From an uncultured Acidaminococcus sp. (GTDB taxonomy: Bacteria > Bacillota > Negativicutes > Acidaminococcales > Acidaminococcaceae), in NCBI GenBank assembly GCA_902796945.1, contig CADBQR010000100.1, positions 1 through 41,432 of the forward strand: a stretch of 41,432 nucleotides of DNA, in the 5' to 3' direction. Made by a program: the position numbers and the translations under genes. This document shows, piece by piece, positions 24,105-32,630 of this stretch; position 1 is the stretch's first letter; each line of letters begins with the position of its first letter. Under the pieces are notes generated by a model, which saw only the letters and a list, made by a program, of their open reading frames with translations, was not told where the DNA came from and made no database searches.

Positions 24105-24782
24105 TCAGTCGTCCCGCAGATTGTCAAACGGTTCGCCCTTTTCAATAACGTCTTTCGTCTTGGCATAGCTTTCAAGGAGAAGTCCGTAGTTCGTGAAGAC
24201 GAGCGGCCAGATGTACATCCATTTCTCCCAGTCTTCCCGTTTCCAGGTCTTCTGGAAGGAAGCAATTACGCCGACCGTATCAATGGGAACGACACCGGCC
24301 TGCACCATACGTGCTACTGTGATTTCTTCAGCCATCTTCGAATAGGTGCCCGATGCATCAGGAACGGCAAATACCTTGTAACCATCCTGAACGGCGCTGA
24401 TTGCCGGGAAGGCAAGGCATACGCTTGTAACCGTACCGGCAATGACAAGGGTTTTCTTTCCCGTCTTTTTGACCGCTTCAACAAAGGCCGGGCAGTCCCA
24501 GGAATCGATTTCACCGCGGCGTGGCACATAAACCGCATGGGGAGCTGCTTCCTGGATTTCGGGAATCAGCGGGCCGTTCGGGCCCTGCGGGACGGAGGCC
24601 GTCGTGATAACAGGAATACCGGCGAGGGTCGCCGCTTTTGCCAGGGCAATCGCGTGGTTGCGGACTTTTTGGAAATCCATATCATTGATGCACTGGAAGA
24701 GTCCGCTCTGATGGTCAATCAGCAGAAGCGCAGTGTCCTTTACATCAATTTTCGGCGCCGCATCACCAAAGTTCTTATACAT
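24105..24782 (-). CDS. Isochorismatase-fold hydrolase (YcaC type)
   Basis: The ATG at 24782 has GGGAGG eight bases upstream; a TTG two codons earlier is too close. 225 residues. Catalytic Asp23 in LLLIDHQSGL, the NGPLIPEI segment, and the nucleophile cysteine in GTVTSVCLAFPA (about 110-121) follow the YcaC/nicotinamidase-like pattern; the DASGTY motif follows. YcaC-like proteins form octamers or similar rings; their physiological substrates are unknown. It is divergent from a TetR regulator across 157 bases that contain clear operator-like palindromes, so it is the probable target of that regulator. Confidence 0.9.
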   Translation of the reverse strand: MYKNFGDAAPKIDVKDTALLLIDHQSGLFQCINDMDFQKVRNHAIALAKAATLAGIPVITTASVPQGPNGPLIPEIQEAAPHAVYVPRRGEIDSWDCPAFVEAVKKTGKKTLVIAGTVTSVCLAFPAISAVQDGYKVFAVPDASGTYSKMAEEITVARMVQAGVVPIDTVGVIASFQKTWKREDWEKWMYIWPLVFTNYGLLLESYAKTKDVIEKGEPFDNLRDD

Positions 24783-24862
24783 GGTCAATTCCTCCCTTTA
24801 TAATAATCTTTTGTATCTAATTCTATTTAACAATATCATAATGGAATTAAAAAATTCAATTT

Positions 24863-24880
24863 ACAGATTTTCAAATCTGT
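24863..24880. promoter_or_regulatory. Palindromic operator in the TetR/hydrolase intergenic region
   Basis: ACAGATTT-TC-AAATCTGT is a perfect 8-bp inverted repeat immediately downstream of the minus-strand -10 box, covering the expected transcription start. This is a typical TetR operator arrangement. Confidence 0.7.
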
Positions 24881-24882
24881 CT

Positions 24883-24910
24883 ACTATATAAAAATTTGTA
24901 TATGATACAA
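24883..24910 (-). promoter_or_regulatory. Promoter of the isochorismatase-fold gene with overlapping palindrome
   Basis: On the minus strand TTGTAT and TATAGT lie 16 bases apart. The -35 lies in a second palindrome, TTGTAT-ATG-ATACAA (24896-24910). Confidence 0.55.
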
Positions 24911-24939
24911 TAACAATATCATTTCACGGGGGGAATTCC

Positions 24940-25572
24940 ATGATGCGAACCATGAACAGACCGCGCCCGGCAACGCGCAGCCGCATTAAGGCAGCTTTTC
25001 TCTCCATGCTGCGCACGATCCCGCTCCAGAAGGTCCACATAACGAAGCTTTGCCAGAAGGCGAAAATATCCCGTGCCACCTTTTATGCGAATTATACCGA
25101 TGTATGCGAGGTCCTTGCCGAAACGATTGATGATGCGCTTTCCCTCATGCATGATAAGGACGCCCTTCAATATGCTGAAATGCTTCAGAAAATATGGGAT
25201 ATTGTCGCCCAGAATGACCTGGCGGCTTTCAAGGCATTTGACCGCGAGGGGCTCCCGCCGCCCAATCGGATCATCGACTTTCCCAGGTATCATCCGCTCT
25301 TTCTCGATGACGAGACATTTTTTATTGTTTCAGAACGTATCTTTGCCTGGGAAAAAAAGCCCTTTGCCGATCTTCTCATGGGGCGTACGGATATGTCCCG
25401 GGAGGAAGCCGAAAACATTCTCCGGTTCCTTATCAGCGGCACACTCGCTGTGAACCGGCGGCTCGGCTGGAAAAAGACAGATGAGTGGTACCGCATGCAG
25501 CTGCAGGTCCTGCGCTTTGTTATGAATGGATACCTGGGTCTGACCGGTGGCAGCGAACCCGGAAGCCGGTGA
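24940..25572 (+). CDS. TetR/AcrR family transcriptional regulator
   Basis: 210 residues. An N-terminal TetR helix-turn-helix is clear: RSRIKAAFLSMLRTIPLQKVHITKLCQKAKISRATFYANYTD (about 13-54). The C-terminal ligand domain (about 60-200) is family-specific and gives no ligand; it resembles the TetR C-domain group found in Firmicutes dihydroxyacetone-regulator-like proteins. GGGGGGA precedes the ATG by six bases. It likely represses itself and the divergent hydrolase through the palindromes between them. Confidence 0.88.
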   Translation: MMRTMNRPRPATRSRIKAAFLSMLRTIPLQKVHITKLCQKAKISRATFYANYTDVCEVLAETIDDALSLMHDKDALQYAEMLQKIWDIVAQNDLAAFKAFDREGLPPPNRIIDFPRYHPLFLDDETFFIVSERIFAWEKKPFADLLMGRTDMSREEAENILRFLISGTLAVNRRLGWKKTDEWYRMQLQVLRFVMNGYLGLTGGSEPGSR

Positions 25573-25710
25573 GCCTTCGTCCTGTCGTTTTCTGGCAGGT
25601 CTCGGCCGGTGTCACGCATCAGCCTTCCCATGATCAAACGGCAGGACGCGGAAACGGGACCCCTGCAAACAGGGCAATGATGAACAGAAAAGGATGATAG
25701 AAAATCAAAC

Positions 25711-25745
25711 AGGAGCCATTGAAGCGGATTGCTTCAATGGCTCCT
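25711..25745. terminator. Terminator between tetR and azlD
   Basis: AGGAGCCATTGAAGC pairs perfectly with GCTTCAATGGCTCCT (15 bp, five-base loop). The T-rich tract follows on the minus strand, so it mainly ends azlCD. Confidence 0.85.
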
Positions 25746-25748
25746 CTG

Positions 25749-26111
25749 TTATAACAGGTACTGCAAGATTCCATATACGACACCACCGCAGACAATGGCT
25801 GCTCCCAGGGACCTTGTCTTAATGATGATGGGGGCAATGAGCAGGGTTGTGAGGAGTGGGATATTGTCCAGGGCGATATATAATTCATTGTTTTTCAGGA
25901 AAATATCGGGGAAAACCAGGGCGCCAAAGATGGCCGGCGGTACATAATGAAGCCAGACTTCAAACCAATGGGGCAGGGTCTTTTTTTTCAGAAGGGCCAT
26001 GGGAAGGTAGCGTGGCAGGAATGTCGTTATGGCCATGGCCAGGATGCAGAGAATAATATAGGAATTGCTGTAACTGTCAGTCAAACGAATTTTCTCCAGG
26101 ATTTCAGTCAT
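25749..26111 (-). CDS. azlD: Branched-chain amino acid exporter small subunit AzlD
   Basis: 120 residues. The start at 26111 overlaps the last eight bases of azlC, a coupled arrangement; an upstream in-frame start lies inside azlC and is rejected. Four hydrophobic segments and the ITTFLPRYLPMALLKKKTLPHWFEVWLHYVPPAIFGALVFP region mark AzlD. With AzlC it forms an exporter of branched-chain amino acids (and of toxic analogues such as 4-azaleucine). Confidence 0.92.
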   Translation of the reverse strand: MTEILEKIRLTDSYSNSYIILCILAMAITTFLPRYLPMALLKKKTLPHWFEVWLHYVPPAIFGALVFPDIFLKNNELYIALDNIPLLTTLLIAPIIIKTRSLGAAIVCGGVVYGILQYLL

Positions 26112-26790
26112 GACGCCCCCCTTTGATCGAAAGGGCAGCCATAGCACCGGATATCAGAAGTGTGGCAAGGACGATATGGAGCTTATAAGGTACGATGGTT
26201 GCCAGGAAAACAGACAGGATGCCAGCACCGATTCCCGAAATAACGAGACTGCGGCTGCTCATATAATTGGACCAGATCCCCAGGAACATGGCGGTCAGGA
26301 TATAGGATACAAGGGCCAGATTCAGGTGAATGAAAGAGGCAAGGTAGCAGCCGATGGCATTGCTGAGGGCCCACGTACCCATGCTGAGGAGATTGATTGC
26401 CATGGCTTCTCCCGGAAGCCAATCCTTATCATGCTGATAGGAGGCCAGATTGACCGCAAAACATTCATCTGTCAGGCCATAGGCAAAAAGGGTCGTAAAG
26501 GAATCCCTGTATTGGCGCACATAAGGTGCCAGGGCAGAGGTAAACAGGGCATTGCGTAAACTGACCACAAAAACGGTCAGACCGATGGAAAAAAAGCTGG
26601 CGCCCTGCATCATCATGGCAATCCCGATGAATTGGGAGCTACCCCCGTAGACCAATATGCTCATTGCCAGCATGATGCCGGGTGTGAGGCCGGCTTTTTC
26701 CCCCAGCATCCCACAGGCCATGCCAAGGACCAGATAGCCGACCACAATGGGGGATACCCGCTTAAGTACCCGTTGGGTAATGGTTATCAT
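26104..26790 (-). CDS. azlC: Branched-chain amino acid exporter large subunit AzlC
   Basis: The ATG at 26790 is preceded by AAGAAGG; a GTG three codons upstream is less well placed. 228 residues with about six membrane helices. AzlC features: PIVVGYLVLGMACGMLGEKAGLTP, YGGSSQFIGIAMM, SLRNALFTSALAPY and the TDECFAVN motif. Forms the export channel with AzlD, encoded directly downstream. AzlC proteins control efflux of leucine, isoleucine and valine. No Lrp-type regulator adjoins the operon. Confidence 0.93.
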   Translation of the reverse strand: MITITQRVLKRVSPIVVGYLVLGMACGMLGEKAGLTPGIMLAMSILVYGGSSQFIGIAMMMQGASFFSIGLTVFVVSLRNALFTSALAPYVRQYRDSFTTLFAYGLTDECFAVNLASYQHDKDWLPGEAMAINLLSMGTWALSNAIGCYLASFIHLNLALVSYILTAMFLGIWSNYMSSRSLVISGIGAGILSVFLATIVPYKLHIVLATLLISGAMAALSIKGGRHD

Positions 26791-26920
26791 CACTGTCACC
26801 TTCTTAAATGGAAGACCGTATTTTTTAATTATATCCTACTTGTACCTGGAACGAAAGATAAGTTCCTGATCAATGGACCGATGGTTTAAAAAAGCAAAAA
26901 ATGGACAGCATATATTGAAA

Positions 26921-26943
26921 ATTTTAATTAAATTAATTAAAAT
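26921..26943. repeat. 23-bp A/T palindrome
   Basis: Eleven-base arms (ATTTTAATTAA and its complement) around a single A, between azlC and the DUF1015 promoter. It may act as an operator or as a UP-like element. Confidence 0.6.
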
Positions 26944-26984
26944 AATTCATAAGAATATGCTTTTCCACTCTCTTTTCCCAACTA

Positions 26985-26993
26985 TGGTATAAT
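26985..26993 (+). promoter_or_regulatory. Extended -10 promoter of the DUF1015-serC operon
   Basis: TGG-TATAAT with a weak -35, giving a leader of about 190 bases. The leader contains a hairpin GGAT-GAA-CCGC/GCGG-ATCC near 27017-27043. An open frame at 27005 crosses it but lacks family resemblance. Confidence 0.5.
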
Positions 26994-27192
26994 AGGCAAA
27001 GTAAATGATGTTGGAAAGGATGAACCGCTTCATGCGGATCCTGAAACGATGCCCCCCTGCAGCGTTTTTCCTTTGCTGTCAGCATCGGGATGGACCTGTT
27101 GGAATATATCACGTACCTGGCAGGAACGGACGCGTTTCATTGCATCATTCTTTTCCGATCTGTTTTGATTCTATATTCAGGAGTGATTTGAT

Positions 27193-28458
27193 ATGGCAAC
27201 GATTAAACCTTTCCGTGCCCTTCGCCCGATTGCAGAGCTGGCCGGACAAATTGCAGAACTACCGTATGATGTCATGAGTACGACGGAAGCCCGGGAAATG
27301 TTGAAAAAAAATCCCCTGAGTTTCATTCAGGTTACCAGGGCTGAGGTCTGCCTGCCTCCTTCCGTTCCTGAAGATGATCCGAAAGTCTATGAAAAAGCCC
27401 GCGAAAACCTGGACCTGTATATCAGAAAAGGGCAGCTCAAGCAGGATCCGACTCCCTGTTATTATATTTACCGGCAGCAAATAGGAGCCTTTATCCAGAT
27501 TGGGCTGGTTGCAGTGGCGTCCCTGAAGGATTATGCTTCCCAGATCATCAAGAAACATGAACTGACCCGTGCCAAAAAGGAAAAAGACCGGATTGACCAT
27601 ATTCTTGCCACCAGGGCGCAGACCGGTCCTGTTTTTCTTGCTTATAAAAGCAAGGGCCTGCTTTCGGCATTTTTGTTGGATTATATGGCCAACCATGCAC
27701 CGGTCTATAATTTTGCCGGGGATGATGGTGTTCGCCATACTCTTTATGTCATCAGTGAGCCGCTGAAGGTGCAGAAAGTGACGGAACTTTTTGCGCAGGT
27801 CCCGGAACTGTACATTGCTGATGGCCATCACCGCTGTGAAGCTGCGTACAAGGTGGCGCAACAGCTGGCGGCCCGCCCTGGACAGACCGGTGAGGAGGAA
27901 TATAATTATGTCCTGTCCGTGATTTTCCCCTCCTCCATGCTTCATATCCTTCCGTACAACCGGTTGATTCGTGACCTGAATGGCATGGACAATGAGACCT
28001 TCCTGAAAAAGCTGGAAGTTTCCTTTGATGTTACAAAGGCGGAGATGGCGATTGAACCGAAGGAAGCCCACACGTTTGGCCTTTATATGAATGGTTCCTG
28101 GTATCTCCTGAAAGCCCGGAAGGGCAGCTATCCTGAGACGGATCCCATCGGCAGCCTGGATGTAAGCATTCTCCAGGAAAACCTGCTGAAACCGATCCTG
28201 GGAATTGAAGATCCCCGCAAGGATGCCCGCCTTGATTTTATGGGAGGGGTCCGTGGCATTCGCGGTTTGCGGGAAGCCGTAGACAGCCAGGATTATACGG
28301 CTGCCATTTCCATGTTCCCCACATCGATCGACCAGCTCATCAATGTTGCTGACGCCGGTCTGATCATGCCTCCCAAATCAACCTGGTTTGAACCGAAACT
28401 CCGGGATGCCATGACGATACACTTAATTGGAGATGAACAAGATGGGAAGAATCTATAA
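27193..28458 (+). CDS. DUF1015 family protein
   Basis: 421 residues; AGGAGTG precedes the ATG. The DUF1015 hallmarks are the N-terminal IKPFRALRP and LPYDVMS segments, the TRAKKEKDRIDHILATRAQTGPVFLAY region, and ELYIADGHHRCEAA (about 210-223). The DGHHR motif looks like an active site. The gene overlaps serC by 17 bases, and DUF1015 genes are often found beside serC or serA, which has led to suggestions of a role tied to serine synthesis; the reaction for this protein cannot be read from sequence. Confidence 0.9.
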   Translation: MATIKPFRALRPIAELAGQIAELPYDVMSTTEAREMLKKNPLSFIQVTRAEVCLPPSVPEDDPKVYEKARENLDLYIRKGQLKQDPTPCYYIYRQQIGAFIQIGLVAVASLKDYASQIIKKHELTRAKKEKDRIDHILATRAQTGPVFLAYKSKGLLSAFLLDYMANHAPVYNFAGDDGVRHTLYVISEPLKVQKVTELFAQVPELYIADGHHRCEAAYKVAQQLAARPGQTGEEEYNYVLSVIFPSSMLHILPYNRLIRDLNGMDNETFLKKLEVSFDVTKAEMAIEPKEAHTFGLYMNGSWYLLKARKGSYPETDPIGSLDVSILQENLLKPILGIEDPRKDARLDFMGGVRGIRGLREAVDSQDYTAAISMFPTSIDQLINVADAGLIMPPKSTWFEPKLRDAMTIHLIGDEQDGKNL

Positions 28459-29527
28459 TTTTGGTGCCGGCCCTTCCATGCTGCCTTTGCCCGTACTGGA
28501 ACAGGCCCAGGCCGAATTGGTGGATTACCGCGGCTGTGGAATGTCCGTTATGGAAATCAGCCACCGGTCGGCTATCTTTGAAGAAATCAACAATGCGGCC
28601 CAGGCGGATATCAAGCAGCTGCTCGGGTTGGACGATAACTGGTCCGTGATGTTCATGGGCGGCGGCGGGACGCTGCAATTTGCCATGATACCCATGAATT
28701 TCCTTACGCCGGGTAAGGTAGGTGCCTATGCGGATACAGGGAATTTTGCTCATAAGGCTATGGGCGAAGCGGCCAAGGTCGGGGAAGTGGCGGTCGCCTA
28801 CAGCAGCCGTTCCACCAATTATGATCGGGTGCCTTCGCCGGAGAATCTCCGGATGCCGCATCAGGCAGCTTATCTCTATATTTGCTCCAATAATACCGTT
28901 TACGGAACGGAGTATCATGAATATCCTGATATGGGGCATATTCCTTTGATTGCTGATTTCTCTTCGGATTTTCTGAGTCGTCCGGTTCCGATGGATAAAT
29001 TTTCCCTTGTCTACGGGGGTGCCCAGAAAAACATAGGACCGGCCGGGGTTACGGTGGTCATTGCTAAAAAGAATTTTGTCCGCGGGCGGGATGAGAATCT
29101 TCCCCTGATGCTGAATTATGAAACGTTCATGAACCATAATTCCACCTATAATACACCTCCTGTATTCGGTGTCTATATTGTCGGGCTCGTTGCCAAATGG
29201 CTTCTTGCCCAGGGCGGACTGGAAGCCATGGAAATCCGCAACCGGCGCAAAATCCAGAAAGTGTATGATGTCATTGATGCCTATCCGGACTTTTACGCCG
29301 GCCGTGCGCAAAAAGACAGCCGTTCCCTTATGAACGCTACCTTTAACCTGCCGACGACGGATCTGGAAAACCGTTTCATTGAAGAGGCTTCCCAAGTCGG
29401 TATGGTTGGGCTGAAGGGGCACCGGGTAGCCGGTGGCATCCGGGCCTCCCTGTATAATGCCATGCCGGAAGAGGGTGCTGAATGCCTTGCTGCGTTCATG
29501 GAGGATTTTTATAAAAGAAACCGATAA
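28442..29527 (+). CDS. serC: Phosphoserine aminotransferase
   Basis: The ATG at 28442 has GGAG nine bases upstream, inside the end of the DUF1015 gene; an earlier ATG at 28433 sits directly on that site. 361 residues, normal for SerC. MGRIYNFGAGPSMLP start, GGGGTLQF, the PLP lysine in SLVYGGAQKNIGPAG (about 190-204), and C-terminal GLKGHRVAGGIRASLYNAMP. It converts 3-phosphohydroxypyruvate and glutamate to phosphoserine, the second step of serine synthesis, and also serves vitamin B6 synthesis in some bacteria. Confidence 0.97.
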   Translation: MGRIYNFGAGPSMLPLPVLEQAQAELVDYRGCGMSVMEISHRSAIFEEINNAAQADIKQLLGLDDNWSVMFMGGGGTLQFAMIPMNFLTPGKVGAYADTGNFAHKAMGEAAKVGEVAVAYSSRSTNYDRVPSPENLRMPHQAAYLYICSNNTVYGTEYHEYPDMGHIPLIADFSSDFLSRPVPMDKFSLVYGGAQKNIGPAGVTVVIAKKNFVRGRDENLPLMLNYETFMNHNSTYNTPPVFGVYIVGLVAKWLLAQGGLEAMEIRNRRKIQKVYDVIDAYPDFYAGRAQKDSRSLMNATFNLPTTDLENRFIEEASQVGMVGLKGHRVAGGIRASLYNAMPEEGAECLAAFMEDFYKRNR

Positions 29528-29558
29528 GGCATGGCCGGGCTGTTTCGTGCGTTGAGGA

Positions 29559-29596
29559 CCGGAAGGGGATTCTCCCTTTCCGGCCCTTTCATTTTT
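29559..29596 (+). terminator. Terminator after serC
   Basis: CCGGAAGGGG pairs with CCCTTTCCGG (one G-T pair), followed by CCCTTTCATTTTT. Confidence 0.7.
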
Positions 29597-29844
29597 ATGG
29601 GGAATAAACTTTTTTACAATTTTGTCACAACTAAAAACAAACCGATTCTATCGGTATACTCGGCCTTTTATCCTCTTTGAACCCATGAGGAAAAAAGAAT
29701 AACAGTCTGTTTTTTTACAGTCAATTTCCGTTGACTTCCCGTGCTGAATATGTGAAAATATATTTATAGAGGGGTTGTCTGGTGATAAGGGGAAAACCCG
29801 TGTGATTTCCTTATTTTATTAAAACATTATATAGGAGGTGCTTT
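29597..29844. other. Regulatory region upstream of the alcohol dehydrogenase
   Basis: No gene. Holds the palindrome ACCGAT-TCT-ATCGGT (29641-29655) overlapping a TATACT, a TTGACT hexamer at 29731 with only a poor -10 (GAAAAT) 17 bases later, and an ATAAGG/CCTTAT hairpin near 29784-29816. A weak promoter plus palindrome suggests activator control. Confidence 0.4.
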
Positions 29845-30906
29845 ATGAAAGGGTATGCAATGCTGAAAATCGGTGAGTCCGGCTGGATTGAAAAGGAACG
29901 TCCTGCCTGTGGTCATATGGATGCGATTTGTAAACCGATTGCCGTTGCGATTTGTTCGTCCGATGTCCATACATTATGGGCTGGTGCATTAGGTGACCGG
30001 CACAATATGATTTTGGGTCATGAATGCTGCGCCGAAGTGGTGGAAGTGGGCGATATGGTCAGGGACTTCAAGCCTGGTGACAAGGTCCTTGTCCCCGCCA
30101 TTACGCCTGACTGGAGTTCCGCAGCGGCTCAGGCCGGCTGGCAGCAACATTCCGGAGAAATGCTGGGAGGCTGGAAGTTTTCCAATTATAAGGATGGTGT
30201 ATTCGCCGATTTCTTCCACGTCAATGATGCTGATGGCAACCTGGCTCATCTGCCGGAAGGAATCGACCCCATTGATGCCTGCATTTTGTCCGATATGGTA
30301 CCGACTGGGTTCCATGCCGTTGAACTTGCGGATGTACAGTTCGGCGATACGGTTCTTGTCATCGGGATCGGCCCTGTTGGCCTGATGTCGGTCCGGGCCT
30401 GTGCCCTGCGTGGCGCCAGCCGTATCATTGCCGTCGGAACCCGTCAGGTCTGTCGCGATGTGGCCAAGGCGTACGGTGCCGACGAGTTTATCAGCTATAA
30501 GGATGGCTCGATTTCCGAACAGGTCCTGGCCCGTACCGATGGAAAAGGCGTGGATCGGGTCTGCATTGCCGGAGGCACCGTGGATACCTTCAGTGAAGCC
30601 ATTAAGTGCCTGAAGGCGGGCGGCCGGATTGGCAATGTCAATTACCTTGGCTCCGGTGATTATGTCAAGATTCCTCGCGTGGAATGGGGCTGTGGCATGG
30701 CAAACAAGACCATTGCCGGCGGTCTGATGCCAGGCGGCCGTCTGCGCATGGAAAAACTTTCCAGCCTTGTAACAAGCGGACGGGTTGACTTGCATAAGGA
30801 AGTTACCCATGTGTTCAAAGGGAAGGAACATATTGAAGAGGCGCTCTTCATGATGCGGGATAAGCCTGCTGACTTGATTAAGCCAGTTGTTGTCTGGGAA
30901 GGCTGA
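29845..30906 (+). CDS. Zinc-dependent secondary alcohol dehydrogenase (isopropanol dehydrogenase type)
   Basis: 353 residues with strong resemblance along its whole length to Clostridium beijerinckii NADP-dependent sADH: MKGYAMLKIGESGWIEKERP start, ILGHECCAEVVEVG, GWQQHSGEMLGGWKFSNYKDGVFADFFHVNDAD and the RVEWGCGMANKTIAGGLMPGGRLR segment. The catalytic zinc ligands Cys37, His59 and Asp150 are kept. The cofactor loop reads AVGTRQVCRD, where sADH has GVGSRPICVE, consistent with NADPH. It reduces ketones or aldehydes such as acetone. AGGAGG precedes the ATG. A terminator and a G3E GTPase gene follow. Confidence 0.93.
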   Translation: MKGYAMLKIGESGWIEKERPACGHMDAICKPIAVAICSSDVHTLWAGALGDRHNMILGHECCAEVVEVGDMVRDFKPGDKVLVPAITPDWSSAAAQAGWQQHSGEMLGGWKFSNYKDGVFADFFHVNDADGNLAHLPEGIDPIDACILSDMVPTGFHAVELADVQFGDTVLVIGIGPVGLMSVRACALRGASRIIAVGTRQVCRDVAKAYGADEFISYKDGSISEQVLARTDGKGVDRVCIAGGTVDTFSEAIKCLKAGGRIGNVNYLGSGDYVKIPRVEWGCGMANKTIAGGLMPGGRLRMEKLSSLVTSGRVDLHKEVTHVFKGKEHIEEALFMMRDKPADLIKPVVVWEG

Positions 30907-30919
30907 TAAGCAGAAATGC

Positions 30920-30953
30920 AGAAAAGCGGGTCCGATGGATCCGCTTTTCTTTT
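30920..30953 (+). terminator. Terminator between the alcohol dehydrogenase and G3E GTPase genes
   Basis: AGAAAAGCGG pairs with CCGCTTTTCT, extended by GTCC/GGAT, then TTT. Read-through into the next gene is possible, since no separate promoter was seen for it. Confidence 0.8.
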
Positions 30954-30978
30954 CAATGCTTCCAGAAAGGAGTAGATT

Positions 30979-31902
30979 GTGAAGGTTCTTATTATATCCG
31001 GCTTTCTGGGAGCCGGCAAAACGACCTTTATCCGTCATTTGACAGACCGCCTCCGCGATATCGATTTTGCCATTTTTGAAAATGAATTCGGTGAGACCGA
31101 CATCGATGCAAAGCTCCTGCGCGGTGAGGACCACCAGCTGAAAGTATATGAAATGACGGAAAACTGTGTCTGCTGTACCGGAAAAGCTGACTTCCTGACC
31201 AATCTGGTAACCATTTCATCCGCCCTTGACCCGGATGTCCTTATTGTGGAACCAACTGGTGCGGCGCGTCTGGGAGCCATTCGGAAAAACATCGAAGCCC
31301 TGCATTATGACCATATCCGACTGCTGCCTTCCCTTACCCTTGTCGATGCCCATACCTTTTTCCGGGAAAAGGATCGTTATGACGAAATCCGGTTGGATCA
31401 GATCAGGAACGCTTCCCTGCTGGTCCTTTCAAAGTCGGAAAACCTGCCGGAACGCGAACTGGAATGGTACGCGAAAGCGCTGCGGGAACTGAATCCCCAT
31501 GCCTGTATCCTGACTGGAGATTATACCCGGCAGGAAGAAGGCTGGTGGCGCCGGCTGGTGACCGGGTGGACTCCTGGAAGCGGCGTTCCAGATGGTGGGC
31601 AGGAACCTGATCAGTCCCATCATCACGTCCATCTTGATACGGTGACCGTTGAAGCGGCTGCTTTGCCCAATCCTGTCAGCCTGATGAATTTTTTGATATT
31701 AGTGACTGCCGGGGTTTTCGGGCAAATCCCGAGAGCCAAAGGCTATTTGCCCTGCGGGCTTGATGGTCAGTGGTTGCGTTTTGATCTGGTGGAAACGGAA
31801 TGGATGCTTTCCGGTTTTCCACCCCAGGAACACGCGGCAGTCACGCTCATCGGAACAGGTATTGACCGGGATGGGGTCCATCGATACCTGATGAGGTCGT
31901 AA
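30979..31902 (+). CDS. G3E-family (CobW/YjiA-type) metal-chaperone GTPase
   Basis: 307 residues from GTG with AAAGGAG upstream. Walker A GFLGAGKTT (8-16), the metal-binding CxCC motif at Cys63-Val-Cys65-Cys66, a switch region ENEFGETDID, VEPTGAA and the base-specificity-like LSKSE, where most members have NKxD. A His-rich QSHHHVHLDTVTVE stretch begins the C-terminal domain (about 213-226). G3E proteins deliver zinc, cobalt or nickel to enzymes. It follows a zinc alcohol dehydrogenase by 72 bases, so a role in metalating that enzyme is a reasonable guess. The NKxD change may alter nucleotide specificity. Confidence 0.88.
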   Translation: MKVLIISGFLGAGKTTFIRHLTDRLRDIDFAIFENEFGETDIDAKLLRGEDHQLKVYEMTENCVCCTGKADFLTNLVTISSALDPDVLIVEPTGAARLGAIRKNIEALHYDHIRLLPSLTLVDAHTFFREKDRYDEIRLDQIRNASLLVLSKSENLPERELEWYAKALRELNPHACILTGDYTRQEEGWWRRLVTGWTPGSGVPDGGQEPDQSHHHVHLDTVTVEAAALPNPVSLMNFLILVTAGVFGQIPRAKGYLPCGLDGQWLRFDLVETEWMLSGFPPQEHAAVTLIGTGIDRDGVHRYLMRS

Positions 31903-31965
31903 GTCGTTCTTTTATACCCGGTCTGTTTAGGCCGGAAATACCGATTCCTGAAAGCGGCAGCCTGC

Positions 31966-31994
31966 TTGACAGGAAGGGCCAGGCTGGATACAAT
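31966..31994 (+). promoter_or_regulatory. Promoter of the lemA-TPM operon
   Basis: TTGACA, 17-base spacer, TACAAT; the best promoter in the window. Confidence 0.85.
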
Positions 31995-32046
31995 TTCCAT
32001 GTACCCATAAAGGGTATCATATCATGACAATGAAAGAGTGGTTATA

Positions 32047-32601
32047 ATGAAAAAAGTTTTGCTTGTAATCCTTGCCGTTGTGCTGATTATTGGCGGTTCC
32101 TTAACAGGTATTTATAACGGGTTGGTCAGTGCCAACGAAAATATCAATGGAAAATGGAGCCAGGTGGAGAACCAGCTGCAGCGCCGCAGCGACTTGATTC
32201 CCAATCTGGTGAATACCGTTAAGGGTTATGCTTCCCATGAGTCCAAGGTGTTCACGGATATTGCCAATGCCAGGGCCAAACTGGCCGGTGCCAGGACAGT
32301 AGCGGATGCGGCTGCTGCAAATAATGAACTTGATGGAGCCTTGTCCAGATTGCTGGCCATTGCCGAAAGTTACCCCCAGTTAAAGGCCAACACGAATTTC
32401 CAGCAGCTTCAGGATGAACTGGCTGGTACGGAAAACCGGATTGCCGTAGCCCGCCGCGACTATAATGAATCGGTGCAGGCCTTCAATACAAAAATCAAAT
32501 CGTTCCCGACCAATCTGATTGCCGGTATGTTTGGCTTTTCTGCCCATGATTATTTCAAGGCTGATGAAAAGGCCAAAGCCGTACCGCAGGTGAAGTTCTA
32601 A
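32047..32601 (+). CDS. LemA family protein
   Basis: 184 residues. One N-terminal membrane helix (about 1-20), then the LemA helical domain with NENINGKWSQVENQLQRRSDLIPNLVNTVKGYA (about 27-60) and the C-terminal FNTKIKSFPTNLIAGMFGF signature. LemA proteins are membrane-attached helical bundles of unclear function, often encoded with a TPM-domain protein as here. The ATG at 32047 is chosen over a GTG at 32038 because the membrane segment starts there; the ribosome site is weak. Confidence 0.93.
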   Translation: MKKVLLVILAVVLIIGGSLTGIYNGLVSANENINGKWSQVENQLQRRSDLIPNLVNTVKGYASHESKVFTDIANARAKLAGARTVADAAAANNELDGALSRLLAIAESYPQLKANTNFQQLQDELAGTENRIAVARRDYNESVQAFNTKIKSFPTNLIAGMFGFSAHDYFKADEKAKAVPQVKF

Positions 32602-32630
32602 ATGCCGGTTTGCGGGAAAGGGGAGTTGCC

